This document shows, in pieces, positions 44,790 through 52,062 of a stretch of DNA of 52,062 bases. The DNA is from a virus: positions 1-52,062 of the IMG/VR virus record IMGVR_UViG_3300033816_001108, one strand, 5' to 3'. The notes below the pieces were generated by a model, which was given only the letters and a program-made list of their open reading frames with translations, did no database searches and was not told where the DNA came from. Position numbers and translations under genes: made by a program. Position 1 is the first letter of the stretch; every line of letters begins with the position of its first letter.

Positions 44790-45767
44790 TCATGTCGGCT
44801 CAAGAACTATGACTATCATTATATTAGATGGGGTTGTGCCTGTTCCTGAAGCTGGTACTGACGCCACGGAAATTTTATCACCAAATGATATCGCTATTGA
44901 GTCCGTCGTATTTGCGCCAGTGCCGCTTGTGGTTGTTGACACACCCATGCCTGATGCAGATCCATTTACGAATAGTTTATAGTCGATGGATCTAGTTCCT
45001 GAACCAGCCAATTGAGCAAGATACATCTTAGTGACATTACCTCTTATCGGCATCGGAATTTCAATGATAGTAGATGATGCTGCTGAAGTAGAACTTCCAG
45101 GATACAAATATCTCGTCGCATCAACGCTTATGCTTGTGGCACCGAAGTAAAACAAGAAACTACCACCCGCTGTTCCTGTCGGGCCTGTAGCACCTGTGGC
45201 TCCTGTCGCACCACGATCGCCCGCTGCACCAGTTGCGCCAGTTGCGCCATTATCTCCTCTGTCACCTTGAGGTCCCGTCGGACCCGTGGGCCCAGTTGCT
45301 CCTGTTTCGCCTCTGTCTCCTGTGGCACCGGTCGCACCATTATCTCCTCTGTCACCTTGAGGTCCCGTCGGACCGGTGGGGCCAGTTGCGCCTGTGGGAC
45401 CTTGATCACCTGTGGCACCAGTTGCGCCATTGTCTGCTCGGTCGCCTTGCGGGCCGGTCGAACCAGTAGGTCCTGCTGGGCCTGTTTCGCCTCGATCACC
45501 CGTAGCGCCTGTTTCACCTTTATCTCCCTGTGGGCCAGTTGATCCTGATGGACCAGTCGGTCCTGTTGGCCCAGTAGAACCAACAGGACCTATTGAACCG
45601 GCGGAACCAGTTGGTCCGGTAGGACCTGTCGGACCGGTGGGGCCTGTCGGACCAGCTGGCCCTGTTTCCCCTTGCGGCCCAGTAGGACCGAGAACTGGTC
45701 TTCCAACTGGGAATCCAGAATTATAAATGTTGTTGGTTATTCCAATTCTTCTAAATTTGACAGGCAT
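44790..45767 (-). CDS. Collagen-like virion protein
   Basis: 325 residues. Residues about 27-200 are Gly-X-Y triplets, rich in GPT, GAT, GDR and GPQ. This region would form a trimeric collagen-like rod. One triplet start is Ala instead of Gly (DRADNGAT), which would be a local kink. The last 120 residues form a beta-rich, Ser/Thr-rich globular domain ([23 protein letters not shown] onward), probably the trimerisation or receptor-binding head. It is most likely a fibre or whisker. An octamer TATAATGA lies 21 bases before the start. Confidence 0.8.
   Translation of the reverse strand: MPVKFRRIGITNNIYNSGFPVGRPVLGPTGPQGETGPAGPTGPTGPTGPTGPTGSAGSIGPVGSTGPTGPTGPSGSTGPQGDKGETGATGDRGETGPAGPTGSTGPQGDRADNGATGATGDQGPTGATGPTGPTGPQGDRGDNGATGATGDRGETGATGPTGPTGPQGDRGDNGATGATGAAGDRGATGATGATGPTGTAGGSFLFYFGATSISVDATRYLYPGSSTSAASSTIIEIPMPIRGNVTKMYLAQLAGSGTRSIDYKLFVNGSASGMGVSTTTSGTGANTTDSIAISFGDKISVASVPASGTGTTPSNIMIVIVLEPT
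45247..45374. repeat. Direct DNA repeat within the collagen-like gene
   Basis: A 38-base segment at 45247-45284 recurs exactly at 45337-45374, a 90-base (30-codon, 10-triplet) offset. It codes [10 protein letters not shown]-type triplets. Such repeats let the rod length change by recombination. Confidence 0.75.
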
Positions 45768-45788
45768 ATAAATTTGTCTTTTATTGTC

Positions 45789-45796
45789 TCATTATA
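45789..45796 (-). promoter_or_regulatory. Candidate late promoter of the collagen-like gene
   Basis: TATAATGA on the minus strand, 21 bases before the ATG at 45767, in a 35-base gap. It is part of the recurring octamer set, with one base changed at its end. Confidence 0.3.
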
Positions 45797-45802
45797 ATAC
45801 TT

Positions 45803-46165
45803 TTATGATGCAATGATCGAGTCGATAACTTTGTTGATAAGAGGATTCCCGCTGGGATTGGCTGAATCAGGATTCGTTGTAATCCAAAATTCGTACGTTG
45901 AACCTCCAACATAGTATCCTCTCATTCGATACTTGATTGCAGGAGCTCCTCCCGTCGTGGTGATTATTTGATATTTGAATACCTCAGGAGTCGTGTGGTC
46001 AAATTCAGTTGCGGTCTTTAAAGCACCAGCATCTTGAAAAATCTCAGGAATTAAGTTTGTAAATTCAGCAGCAGAAGAGTGTTGACCATTAGATTGGAAC
46101 ACTTCTGGAAAGACCTGATTTTGTACTTCAGGCGGAAAGAAATCTGCAAAGTCGTTTCCTGACAT
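45803..46165 (-). CDS. Small virion protein of unknown function
   Basis: 120 residues from the ATG at 46165, with AGGT six bases upstream. A TTG two codons earlier overlaps the stop of the upstream gene. The N-terminal half carries three loose repeats of the form PE(V/I)FQ/K followed by a polar stretch (FPEVFQSNGQ, IPEIFQDAGA, TPEVFKYQI). The C-terminal half (KYRMRGYYVGGSTYEFWITTNPDSANPSG) is beta-like. It follows the duplicated pair of virion proteins and is probably co-transcribed with them. Function unknown. Confidence 0.6.
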   Translation of the reverse strand: MSGNDFADFFPPEVQNQVFPEVFQSNGQHSSAAEFTNLIPEIFQDAGALKTATEFDHTTPEVFKYQIITTTGGAPAIKYRMRGYYVGGSTYEFWITTNPDSANPSGNPLINKVIDSIIAS

Positions 46166-46167
46166 GA

Positions 46168-47358
46168 TCAACCTATGCTAAAGTTTCTACCAGTTCTATT
46201 AGGCGAAGATGATTGAGGAGGAACTCCATCCCACGGAACCAGCACTTTTGATTCTGCTGTGGTCGGACGTCCAAACGCGGCTGAAGAAGAAAGTGTAGAG
46301 ACAGTGAGACTATTCATCCCAACGCCAAGTGTTAGATGTTTAAGAGTACCAAGGATTCCTCTTTCTGTACCTTCGTTAACAATAGCCCACACAGGGAATT
46401 TTTCAAATGATCCGCTGTTGATGAAATTGTTATATCCGTTAGAAGAATCATGAGCTAAAAACCCCCAGCTTAACTTTAAAGCTCCTTTGGACAAGTCTGG
46501 GTGTGCAATGGCTCCTTGTGGTGCATTGCTAACGAGGGTGAAGCTTCCAATTGTGTTGGCGTATCCGTGAATCCAAGGAGCAACATTATCATCTCCCGTG
46601 TTCCACATGACATACGGACTTTCAGGGTTAGATCCAGACCTCGGAATGTAAGGACCAAAGTGCATCACTCTAGAATAACCGTCAGAAGCATCATCAACAA
46701 GAATCGTGACGCTGTCCTCAGACAAAATGAAGTGATTTTTGCTTTGATCCATACTGCTACCCGCAATTCCAGATAGAGAAGATCTTGAGCTAGACAGCTG
46801 ACCTAGTACACCGTTCGGTCTCGGGAAGAATGCTCCTTTGCCGGCTGGAGTTGTTTTCCAAACAGGACCTACGGTCTCTATAGAAGCGCTCATTCCGTAA
46901 CCACCATTCCATGGGCCATCGACATAAGGATATGTGTTAGGAACAGATCCGCTTGGATGACATGCAAAGGCAATACCTACTTGATAGTAACCTTCTTGCT
47001 CGAAGAATTGCCTGTCTTGATTGTCTATGAAGATAGATCCTGTGTGCGTACGTACGGAAGTATTGGACCCAGTGTTCTCATAGATCAAGCAATCGAATTT
47101 TCCAAAAGACGCAGAATGAAATCTAAAACATGCAAAAGCATTTCTGCCTGTCGCTCCAGGTTCATCCCAAAAAGACCAATCTGATCCGCCATCGCCGTAA
47201 TTCCAGGCTAGCATCTCGATTCCAAGGTCGTTCATGCTAGAAGACATGTGTTGAATCAAATTAACAAAGAATTCACCGTTTGCTCTGGAATTGACACCAG
47301 CTGAATCTCCCACTGCGGGTTGTAAATAACAATCTACTCTTGCTCTATACTTTGTCAT
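46168..47358 (-). CDS. Virion structural protein, copy B of a tandem pair
   Basis: 396 residues, paralogous over its full length to the next gene upstream (47374-48570). Shared segments include KYRARVDCYL, GVNSRANGEFFVNL, SSSMNDLGIEMLAWNYG, CFRFHSASFGKFDCLIYENTGS, AFFPRPNG and the C-terminal RNFSIG. The fold is not recognised. The composition (Gly, Ser, aromatic) suits a beta-rich fibre or decoration protein. Copy B has a slightly longer loop near residue 105 and changes around 250-300. It is part of the fibre cluster. Confidence 0.7.
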   Translation of the reverse strand: MTKYRARVDCYLQPAVGDSAGVNSRANGEFFVNLIQHMSSSMNDLGIEMLAWNYGDGGSDWSFWDEPGATGRNAFACFRFHSASFGKFDCLIYENTGSNTSVRTHTGSIFIDNQDRQFFEQEGYYQVGIAFACHPSGSVPNTYPYVDGPWNGGYGMSASIETVGPVWKTTPAGKGAFFPRPNGVLGQLSSSRSSLSGIAGSSMDQSKNHFILSEDSVTILVDDASDGYSRVMHFGPYIPRSGSNPESPYVMWNTGDDNVAPWIHGYANTIGSFTLVSNAPQGAIAHPDLSKGALKLSWGFLAHDSSNGYNNFINSGSFEKFPVWAIVNEGTERGILGTLKHLTLGVGMNSLTVSTLSSSAAFGRPTTAESKVLVPWDGVPPQSSSPNRTGRNFSIG

Positions 47359-47373
47359 GTTAGATTCCTCTTG

Positions 47374-48570
47374 TCATCCTATGCTAAAGTTTCTACCTTT
47401 TCTCGTCCACGGCGTGGTGGTTGGAGGATCTCCGCTCCAAGGAACAATGACCTTGTTTTCATTCATCGTCATTCTACCGAATGCAGCTGATGAAGAGACT
47501 ACAGAGACGCTTAGATTTGGCATTCCTATTCCATACCAGAGATGATTTAAGATCCCTAAAGTCCCGCAGTCGGTTCCTTCATTGAGAGTGACCCATACAG
47601 GGAATTTTTCGTACGATCCATTCTCTACAAACTTATTCAACCCTAAAAACATGTCACTTGTTACGACAGTATTCCAACTGAAACGTCTTGATCCCGACAA
47701 CAGATCAGGATGCGCAAGAGCTCCTTGGTATATGTTGTCATCGTTTCTAGAGGTTGTGCCTATTTGACCACCATAGAAGTGAACCCATGGTGAGAAGCTG
47801 TCTGGATTGTTACTTGACCACATGACGTATGGGCTTTCAGGAGTAGGTGTCGTACCTGAACGAGGTGTGTATGGGCCGAAATGCATGATTCTATGACGGC
47901 CATCCATTGCTGAATCCGTGAGAATCGTCAAACTGTCTTCGGACACGATGAAGTGATTTCTAGATCCATTCATGTCATATCCGCCGAGACCTTGTAGGGT
48001 GGCCCTTGAACCAGAGCTTTCTCCTGAAATTCCATTTGGGCGTGGGAAGAAAGCACCTTTGCTTTCTGGTGTGGTTTTCCAAAGTTCTGTTACTGTCTGA
48101 ATATCCGCACCAGGTCCATAGCTGCCATCCCAAGGACCTCCTGTATATGGATAAACGTCAGGTACTGATCCACTCGGATGACATGCAAACGCTATACCAA
48201 CCTGAAAAAAACATGTTTCTTGAAAATAATTACTGTTTTGATTGTTTACATAAATAGAGCCTGTATGACCGTTGAAAGAACCCGTGTTTTCGTAGATCAA
48301 ACAATCAAACTTGCCGAAAGACGCCGAATGAAATCTAAAACAAGCAAAAGCATATCGACCTGTCGACCCAGGTTCATTCCAAAAAGACCAATCTGAACCT
48401 CCTTGACCATAGTTCCAGGCAAGCATCTCGATCCCAAGGTCATTCATACTGGATGAAATATGTTGTACCAGATTCACGAAGAACTCGCCATTAGCTCTAG
48501 AGTTAACACCGACGCTATCTGCCAACGTAGGTTCTAAGTAACAATCTACTCTTGCTCTATACTTTGCCAT
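47374..48570 (-). CDS. Virion structural protein, copy A of a tandem pair
   Basis: 398 residues, homologous to the gene at 46168-47358 with a 15-base gap between them. The two share the N-terminal 100 residues nearly identically (KYRARVDCYL-P--DS-GVNSRANGEFFVNL) and the ending KGRNFSIG. The central regions diverge, which may be the exposed surface. It starts 17 bases after the stop of the 585-residue repeat protein, so it belongs to the same transcription unit. No domain is recognised. Confidence 0.7.
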   Translation of the reverse strand: MAKYRARVDCYLEPTLADSVGVNSRANGEFFVNLVQHISSSMNDLGIEMLAWNYGQGGSDWSFWNEPGSTGRYAFACFRFHSASFGKFDCLIYENTGSFNGHTGSIYVNNQNSNYFQETCFFQVGIAFACHPSGSVPDVYPYTGGPWDGSYGPGADIQTVTELWKTTPESKGAFFPRPNGISGESSGSRATLQGLGGYDMNGSRNHFIVSEDSLTILTDSAMDGRHRIMHFGPYTPRSGTTPTPESPYVMWSSNNPDSFSPWVHFYGGQIGTTSRNDDNIYQGALAHPDLLSGSRRFSWNTVVTSDMFLGLNKFVENGSYEKFPVWVTLNEGTDCGTLGILNHLWYGIGMPNLSVSVVSSSAAFGRMTMNENKVIVPWSGDPPTTTPWTRKGRNFSIG

Positions 48571-48587
48571 GTTATTTCATTCTTTCA

Positions 48588-50345
48588 TTAACTTATCGTC
48601 AGTTTAGCTGACTTACATATTGCGTTCAAATTTGATCCAGTCGGATCGCACCATATCCTCGCTTCTATTATTCCGTTGCCAGAAGGAGAAGACATCGCAG
48701 TCGTCAAGTTTGCTGTTAGGTAAGTATAAGACTGACTCGATCCTGTCAACACCGATCCGGATATGGGCCCAGGAGAACCGCCGCTGAATATTCCATTGTA
48801 ATCGTAAAGATCCATGTATGCAGTCGTGCCAACTGTTGTAGCTAAAATTGCTGAGAATGTGTAGTTTGTTGGAACCGGTGGTAATGCTGAAAGATTCAGA
48901 TAATCCATCCCGATCGATTCCATAGACCCTGACGGCGCTGCTGAAGAAACCGTGCCAGCAAGGAACTGGAGATTTACTGTGCTTGATCCTCCTCCCGTAG
49001 AAGAGATCACAATAGAACCATTGGACTGCGAAACAATGTTAACATTGTTTCCTGCCACCAGGTATGAAGTTCCATCTGCCAACTTTGTTAATGATCCGCT
49101 GAATCCTTGAACAGCTGTAATGCTGCCCATTTCAGAAAACATAGATCCCGTAAGGAATAAAGTACCAGATAGGTAAGTGGAACCCGTGACGATGAGAGAG
49201 CCAGATATGTCGACGATGTCTCCTTCGACATCTAACGATCCTGTGACCCTGAGACCATTTTGTACAATGGCACCCGACAACATGTAAGTCGATCCGCTGA
49301 CTATTACATCTCCTCCAAATAGCGAAGAGCCTGCTACGGACGTGTCTCGAGAACCTTTGGAACCGCTGACATAAAAGAATACGTCCGTACCTTTGTCTAT
49401 TGGAGAATCTATAGATTCTTGACCCCTGAATGCAGCTGACCCCGTTGTATAAATTGAACCAGCCGTCGTTGAGGAAAAGAAGCTATCTCCTCCGCCACCT
49501 GTTGAAGATATTACTATCGATCCATTGGACTGTGAAACGATGTTAACATTGTTTCCTGCGACTAAATAAGACGTACCATCAGTGAGTTTTGTTAACGAAC
49601 CGCTAAACCCTGAAGTCGCCAGGATAGTTCCTGTCATCTCTAGGCGGTCGCCTTCCGCAAAGAAAGAACCGCTTACGACTACGTCACCTCCAAAAAGAGA
49701 TTTTTGATTGCTGACCGCGCCCGTAGAACCGCTGACAAAAAAGAAGACGTCAGTTCCAACGTCAGAAGGAGAATCTATTAGCTCTTGACCTCTAAAGGCA
49801 AATGATCCCGTCGTGTAAACTGATCCGGCAGTCGTAGAATCAAAAAAGTTAATTGAAGATCCACCACCACCAGTTGAAGAGATTACAATAGATCCATTAG
49901 ATTGAGAAGTTATCGTAATGTTACTACCTGCTACAAGATAAGAAGTGCCATCAGCAAGTTTTGTAATGGATCCGCTGACACCTTCTGTAACGACCAACGT
50001 GCCAGTTATTTCAAGATAATCGCTTTCTAGTAAAAAGGCACCACTGACAACAAGATCTCCACCAAAAACTGCCACTTTGCTGTCATTAGGATTAATGGCG
50101 TCTATAGAACCGCTGACATAGAAAAATACGTCAGATCCAACATCAAAAGGAGAGTCTAACCCCGTTTCATCTCCTCGAATTATAACTGACCCAGTAGTAT
50201 AGATCGAATCATTGGTGGTAGAATACCAAAATTGATCTCCATTACCCCCACCACCGCCGCCGCCCCCACCGCCTGAAGCAAAGATGGGTTGCTGTCTAAA
50301 AAAAGAATAAGTTTTTCTAAATCTATTCTTGTCGTTTGTTGACAT
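48588..50345 (-). CDS. Fibre-like virion protein with three internal repeats
   Basis: 585 residues. The N-terminus (residues 8-20) carries the motif shared with the 127-residue protein, followed by ten Gly in a row (25-34), which would be a flexible hinge. Three repeats of about 125 residues follow, each with STT--S-YTTGS---RG-E, then D(V/K)G-DVFF(Y/F)VSGS, then LFGGDVVVSGS-like, then TKL-DGTSYLVAG and SQSNGSIVISSTGGG. The C-terminal 120 residues are a different beta-rich domain. It is typical of phage fibre or tail-spike shafts. It is the first minus-strand gene after the strand switch. Confidence 0.7.
   Translation of the reverse strand: MSTNDKNRFRKTYSFFRQQPIFASGGGGGGGGGGNGDQFWYSTTNDSIYTTGSVIIRGDETGLDSPFDVGSDVFFYVSGSIDAINPNDSKVAVFGGDLVVSGAFLLESDYLEITGTLVVTEGVSGSITKLADGTSYLVAGSNITITSQSNGSIVISSTGGGGSSINFFDSTTAGSVYTTGSFAFRGQELIDSPSDVGTDVFFFVSGSTGAVSNQKSLFGGDVVVSGSFFAEGDRLEMTGTILATSGFSGSLTKLTDGTSYLVAGNNVNIVSQSNGSIVISSTGGGGDSFFSSTTAGSIYTTGSAAFRGQESIDSPIDKGTDVFFYVSGSKGSRDTSVAGSSLFGGDVIVSGSTYMLSGAIVQNGLRVTGSLDVEGDIVDISGSLIVTGSTYLSGTLFLTGSMFSEMGSITAVQGFSGSLTKLADGTSYLVAGNNVNIVSQSNGSIVISSTGGGSSTVNLQFLAGTVSSAAPSGSMESIGMDYLNLSALPPVPTNYTFSAILATTVGTTAYMDLYDYNGIFSGGSPGPISGSVLTGSSQSYTYLTANLTTAMSSPSGNGIIEARIWCDPTGSNLNAICKSAKLTIS
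49000..50225 (-). repeat. Three tandem protein repeats in the fibre-like gene
   Basis: The repeats begin near 50220, 49850 and 49475. At the protein level the strongest shared landmarks are YTTGS, SGS-rich stretches and GTSYLVAG. The third repeat has an insertion of about 50 residues (GSTYMLSGAIVQNG onward). Confidence 0.65.
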
Positions 50346-50427
50346 TTAAATTCTTAATGCTCCAGGCACGTATCATCAAATGTATGACATTCCGGAAAAC
50401 GTTAAATACACAAAACCATACTTTCAG

Positions 50428-50435
50428 TATTTATC
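50428..50435 (-). promoter_or_regulatory. Candidate late promoter of the fibre cluster
   Basis: GATAAATA on the minus strand, one base from the T4 late element TATAAATA, about 82 bases before the ATG at 50345. It lies in the 172-base divergent gap, where a promoter for the minus-strand tail cluster is expected. Confidence 0.3.
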
Positions 50436-50503
50436 TACCCGCACAAATACACGACCACACAAATTAATGAAATTCCATTTATGTATACTTTTGTATTACA
50501 TTG

Positions 50504-50511
50504 TATAATTA
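50504..50511 (+). promoter_or_regulatory. Candidate promoter for the plus-strand group
   Basis: TATAATTA on the plus strand, identical to the octamer before the endonuclease at 29784-29791. The predicted start site (about 50517) is one base before the ATG at 50518, so the message would be leaderless, or translation would begin at the Met at 50539. No ribosome binding site precedes either. Confidence 0.35.
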
Positions 50512-50517
50512 CAATCT

Positions 50518-51054
50518 ATGATTAACGCGACGATTTTTATGAATTTGATAATCTCTTTTTCCATTCTAGCTTTTCCAGCAAAAGAATGTAAAGTAGAGAG
50601 AAAACTTACGCCGATCGATAGCGATGATCTTGTAAAAATTTTAAATGAATCTTATGTAAATGTCTACGGAAACTTGCCGCATGAAAATTTGCTAGCAGGT
50701 GCATGGTCACATATTGCGTTGGAAAACCAACATGGTCGTAAAATCTGGAATCATAATTTAGGTAATATAGGAAATTTACCTGCTGGTACTCCCGGTCCGT
50801 ATTATAGTCATTTTGGGAAAGCGAAATATAGATCTCATAAAAACTTCGTAACGGGCGGAGAAGAGTATTGGAGATTCATGTCAAGATGTTCAATCGCTTT
50901 GAAAAATTTTAGATCAGGCAATCCTAAAGAGGCGTCTCTTTCGTTGAAAAGATGTAATTATTATAGATCGAATCAAGAAGATTACTCAATTGCATTATCA
51001 AATTTATATGCAAAAGGACTTAGAAAATCCAAAGAATTTAAGAGAAGAGAGTAA
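50518..51054 (+). CDS. Secreted glucosaminidase/lysozyme-like cell-wall hydrolase
   Basis: 178 residues. The N-terminus (MINATIFMNLIISFSILAFPA) is a signal peptide or signal anchor. The middle, ALENQHG with E69, then WNHNLGNIG and KYRSHKNFVTGGEEYWRFM, follows the pattern of glucosaminidase-type lysozymes (ALESGWG ... NNFGIK ... FRAYDS). E69 would be the catalytic acid. It probably cleaves peptidoglycan glycan strands, perhaps as an exported endolysin released without a classical holin. It is the first gene on the plus strand. The start is uncertain (50518 or 50539), and it overlaps the next gene by 47 bases. Confidence 0.6.
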   Translation: MINATIFMNLIISFSILAFPAKECKVERKLTPIDSDDLVKILNESYVNVYGNLPHENLLAGAWSHIALENQHGRKIWNHNLGNIGNLPAGTPGPYYSHFGKAKYRSHKNFVTGGEEYWRFMSRCSIALKNFRSGNPKEASLSLKRCNYYRSNQEDYSIALSNLYAKGLRKSKEFKRRE

Positions 51055-51493
51055 TCCGATTGTAGGATTTTCTAAAAAAAATGGATTTGAGTTCCTTTCT
51101 AATTTTTATAATTCGTCGATAACTTTTGAAGGAAAGTTATATCCCTCTGTTGAGCATGCATATCAAGCTGCAAAAAGCTTGAATCAAGAAACGAGGGAAC
51201 TAATAAGAAAAGCTGAAAATCCCAATCTTGCTAAAAGATTGGGACAATCTGTCATTGTTAGAGAAGATTGGAAAGAAGAAAAAATCTCTATCATGAAGGA
51301 TTTGATAAGAAAAAAGTTTGAAAATCCTTTTATTCGTTGTAGATTAAAAGGAACAGATAACAGACCACTGATTAATGAAAATCGGTGGAACGATAGATTT
51401 TGGGGAACAGTAGGAGGTGTAGGAGAAAACTGGCTTGGTAAAATATTGGAGGAAGTAAGAAAAGAAATTCTTCAAGATGATCAAGAAGAATGA
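51008..51493 (+). CDS. NADAR (YbiA/DUF1768)-family protein
   Basis: 161 residues from the ATG at 51008. The signature is clear: NGFEFLSNFYNSSITFEGKLYPSVEHAYQAAK at the N-terminus, LAKRLGQ in the middle, DWKEEKISIMKDLIRKKFENP, then WNDRFWGTVG-VGENWLGKILEEVR. The family contains N-glycosidases. Some members remove ADP-ribose from modified bases or proteins, and others act in riboflavin synthesis. In a phage it could reverse a host ADP-ribosylation defence, or take part in NAD metabolism. The start lies inside the preceding gene and lacks a good ribosome binding site, so coupling is likely. Confidence 0.82.
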   Translation: MQKDLENPKNLREESNPIVGFSKKNGFEFLSNFYNSSITFEGKLYPSVEHAYQAAKSLNQETRELIRKAENPNLAKRLGQSVIVREDWKEEKISIMKDLIRKKFENPFIRCRLKGTDNRPLINENRWNDRFWGTVGGVGENWLGKILEEVRKEILQDDQEE

Positions 51494-51518
51494 CGTGGCT
51501 TGTTTACGAGGTGTTACA

Positions 51519-51881
51519 ATGGAAGATGTAAAACAATTCATAGTGGTACGCAACGATCTAAACATGAGAAGAGGAGAAATCGCTTCACAAGTTGCCGCAG
51601 CTTCCGTAAAGTTTTTAATAGAAAATAATGAAGCCGCCAGACCAGATCAGGTTTTTGTCAATCTCTCGAATGACGAAGTTTCATGGCTAACTGGGTCTTT
51701 TTCGCAAATTATCTTAGGGGTAGATTCCGAAGAACAACTACATGATATTTTAAATCGAGCGGAGTTCATGGGAATAGAGGCTCACTCTAATACAAAGGGT
51801 AACGAATTAGTGTGTGTAGCATTAGGACCTGACAATACAAAATTAATTGAAAAGATTGTTAGTAAGTTAAAACCCATTTAA
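51519..51881 (+). CDS. Peptidyl-tRNA hydrolase 2 (Pth2)-like protein
   Basis: 120 residues from the ATG at 51519, which has GAGGT six bases upstream. An earlier ATG at 51477 is in frame but overlaps the NADAR gene. The pattern KQFIVVRNDLNMRRGEIASQVAAAS, then LHDIL, then CVALGPDNTKLIEKIVSKLKPI follows Pth2. Two usual features differ: the second Lys of the MGKGK motif is Glu, and the following SHA is AAA. It may therefore have altered or no peptidyl-tRNA hydrolase activity. It could rescue stalled tRNAs during phage growth or have been repurposed. Confidence 0.68.
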   Translation: MEDVKQFIVVRNDLNMRRGEIASQVAAASVKFLIENNEAARPDQVFVNLSNDEVSWLTGSFSQIILGVDSEEQLHDILNRAEFMGIEAHSNTKGNELVCVALGPDNTKLIEKIVSKLKPI

Positions 51882-51930
51882 ATTAGAATAAACTATTGCA
51901 TTGATTTGTGTTAGAATTTCAAAGAATGAA

Positions 51931-52062
51931 ATGAAAAAGCACAAAATTACGTTACCTGATAACGAAACAAAGACAAAATATTTCTATTTGTTTCCAGAAT
52001 CGACAGTCCTTCACAATTTAGTCAAAAAATCTTCAAAGAAAAATTTAAACAACTTATTGAAA
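51931..52062 (+). CDS. Partial gene of unknown function, runs off the window
   Basis: 44 codons from an ATG at 51931, still open at the window edge. The start (MKKHKITLPDNETKTKYFYLFPES) is basic with aromatic residues. It has a weak AAAGA site upstream and an extended -10-like element (TGTTAGAAT, 51909-51917). No family is recognised from this fragment. It is on the same strand as the three genes before it. Confidence 0.45.
   Translation, partial: MKKHKITLPDNETKTKYFYLFPESTVLHNLVKKSSKKNLNNLLK

Noticed and set aside
45181-45690. Regular short repeats that could suggest a CRISPR array
   Set aside because: The repeats are 9-base codon triplets of a Gly-X-Y protein, not repeats with unique spacers.
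45412-45726. Plus-strand Gly-Pro-Val-rich frame, apparently another collagen-like gene
   Set aside because: It is the reverse complement of the GPT triplet repeats, which leaves an open frame by composition alone.
1-52062. tRNA genes or a phage tRNA cluster
   Set aside because: No cloverleaf with a T-loop GGTTCGA-type signature was found by eye. A tRNAscan run would settle it.

Overview
The window looks like part of a large tailed-phage genome with a contractile tail (a T4-like myovirus in the broad sense), probably from an aquatic or marine bacterium. The tail parts are recognisable: neck proteins, very long sheath proteins, a tail tube, a giant tape measure and a LysM-type baseplate protein. 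They sit next to a phage replication and nucleotide cluster: RecA/UvsX, a gp32-like SSB, a DnaB/gp41-like helicase, a T4 RNase H-like 5' exonuclease, a family A DNA polymerase, a B12-type ribonucleotide reductase, ThyX, dUTPase and thymidylate kinase. No bacterial housekeeping genes, rRNA or tRNA were seen. The host cannot be named from the sequence.

Layout. From about 50.3 kb down to 0.1 kb every gene I accept lies on the minus strand, so transcription runs from high to low coordinates. 43.1-50.3 kb holds fibre or decoration proteins (a repeat-rich protein, a tandem duplicate pair, a collagen-like protein) and a peptidoglycan peptidase. 39.9-43.1 kb holds neck and tail-completion proteins. 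30.4-39.8 kb holds three tandem tail sheath paralogues of about 1000 residues each. 29.8-30.3 kb is the tail tube, followed by a free-standing homing endonuclease. 22-28.7 kb holds a hub protein, two small chaperone-like proteins and a 1722-residue tape measure. 13.5-22 kb holds baseplate proteins. 0.1-13.5 kb is the replication and nucleotide-metabolism cluster. From 50.5 kb to the end the strand switches to plus, with a secreted glucosaminidase-like protein, a NADAR-family protein, a Pth2-like protein and one gene running off the edge.

The most striking system is at 6967-8715. The dUTPase gene is broken in its catalytic motif III. The upstream half ends in a split-intein N-part, and the downstream half begins with the matching intein C-part and ends in a normal dUTPase tail. 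Between them lies a complete homing endonuclease of the zinc-finger plus EDxHD (Vsr-like) type. This is the 'fractured gene' arrangement: two polypeptides must trans-splice to give a normal dUTPase of about 146 residues. A second nuclease of the same type lies between the tail tube and hub genes. Its ribosome binding site is buried in a hairpin, and a late-promoter-like octamer is placed so that its own transcript would lose one arm of that hairpin, the logic known from T4 I-TevI. The intein-associated nuclease also has its start codon inside a perfect hairpin.

A recurring octamer, roughly (T/A)ATA(A/C/G)TTA, lies 20-40 bases before several tail-gene starts and is a candidate late promoter. 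Start codons were chosen by eye from Shine-Dalgarno (SD) matches. No database search was possible, so names rest on motif and gene-order recognition.
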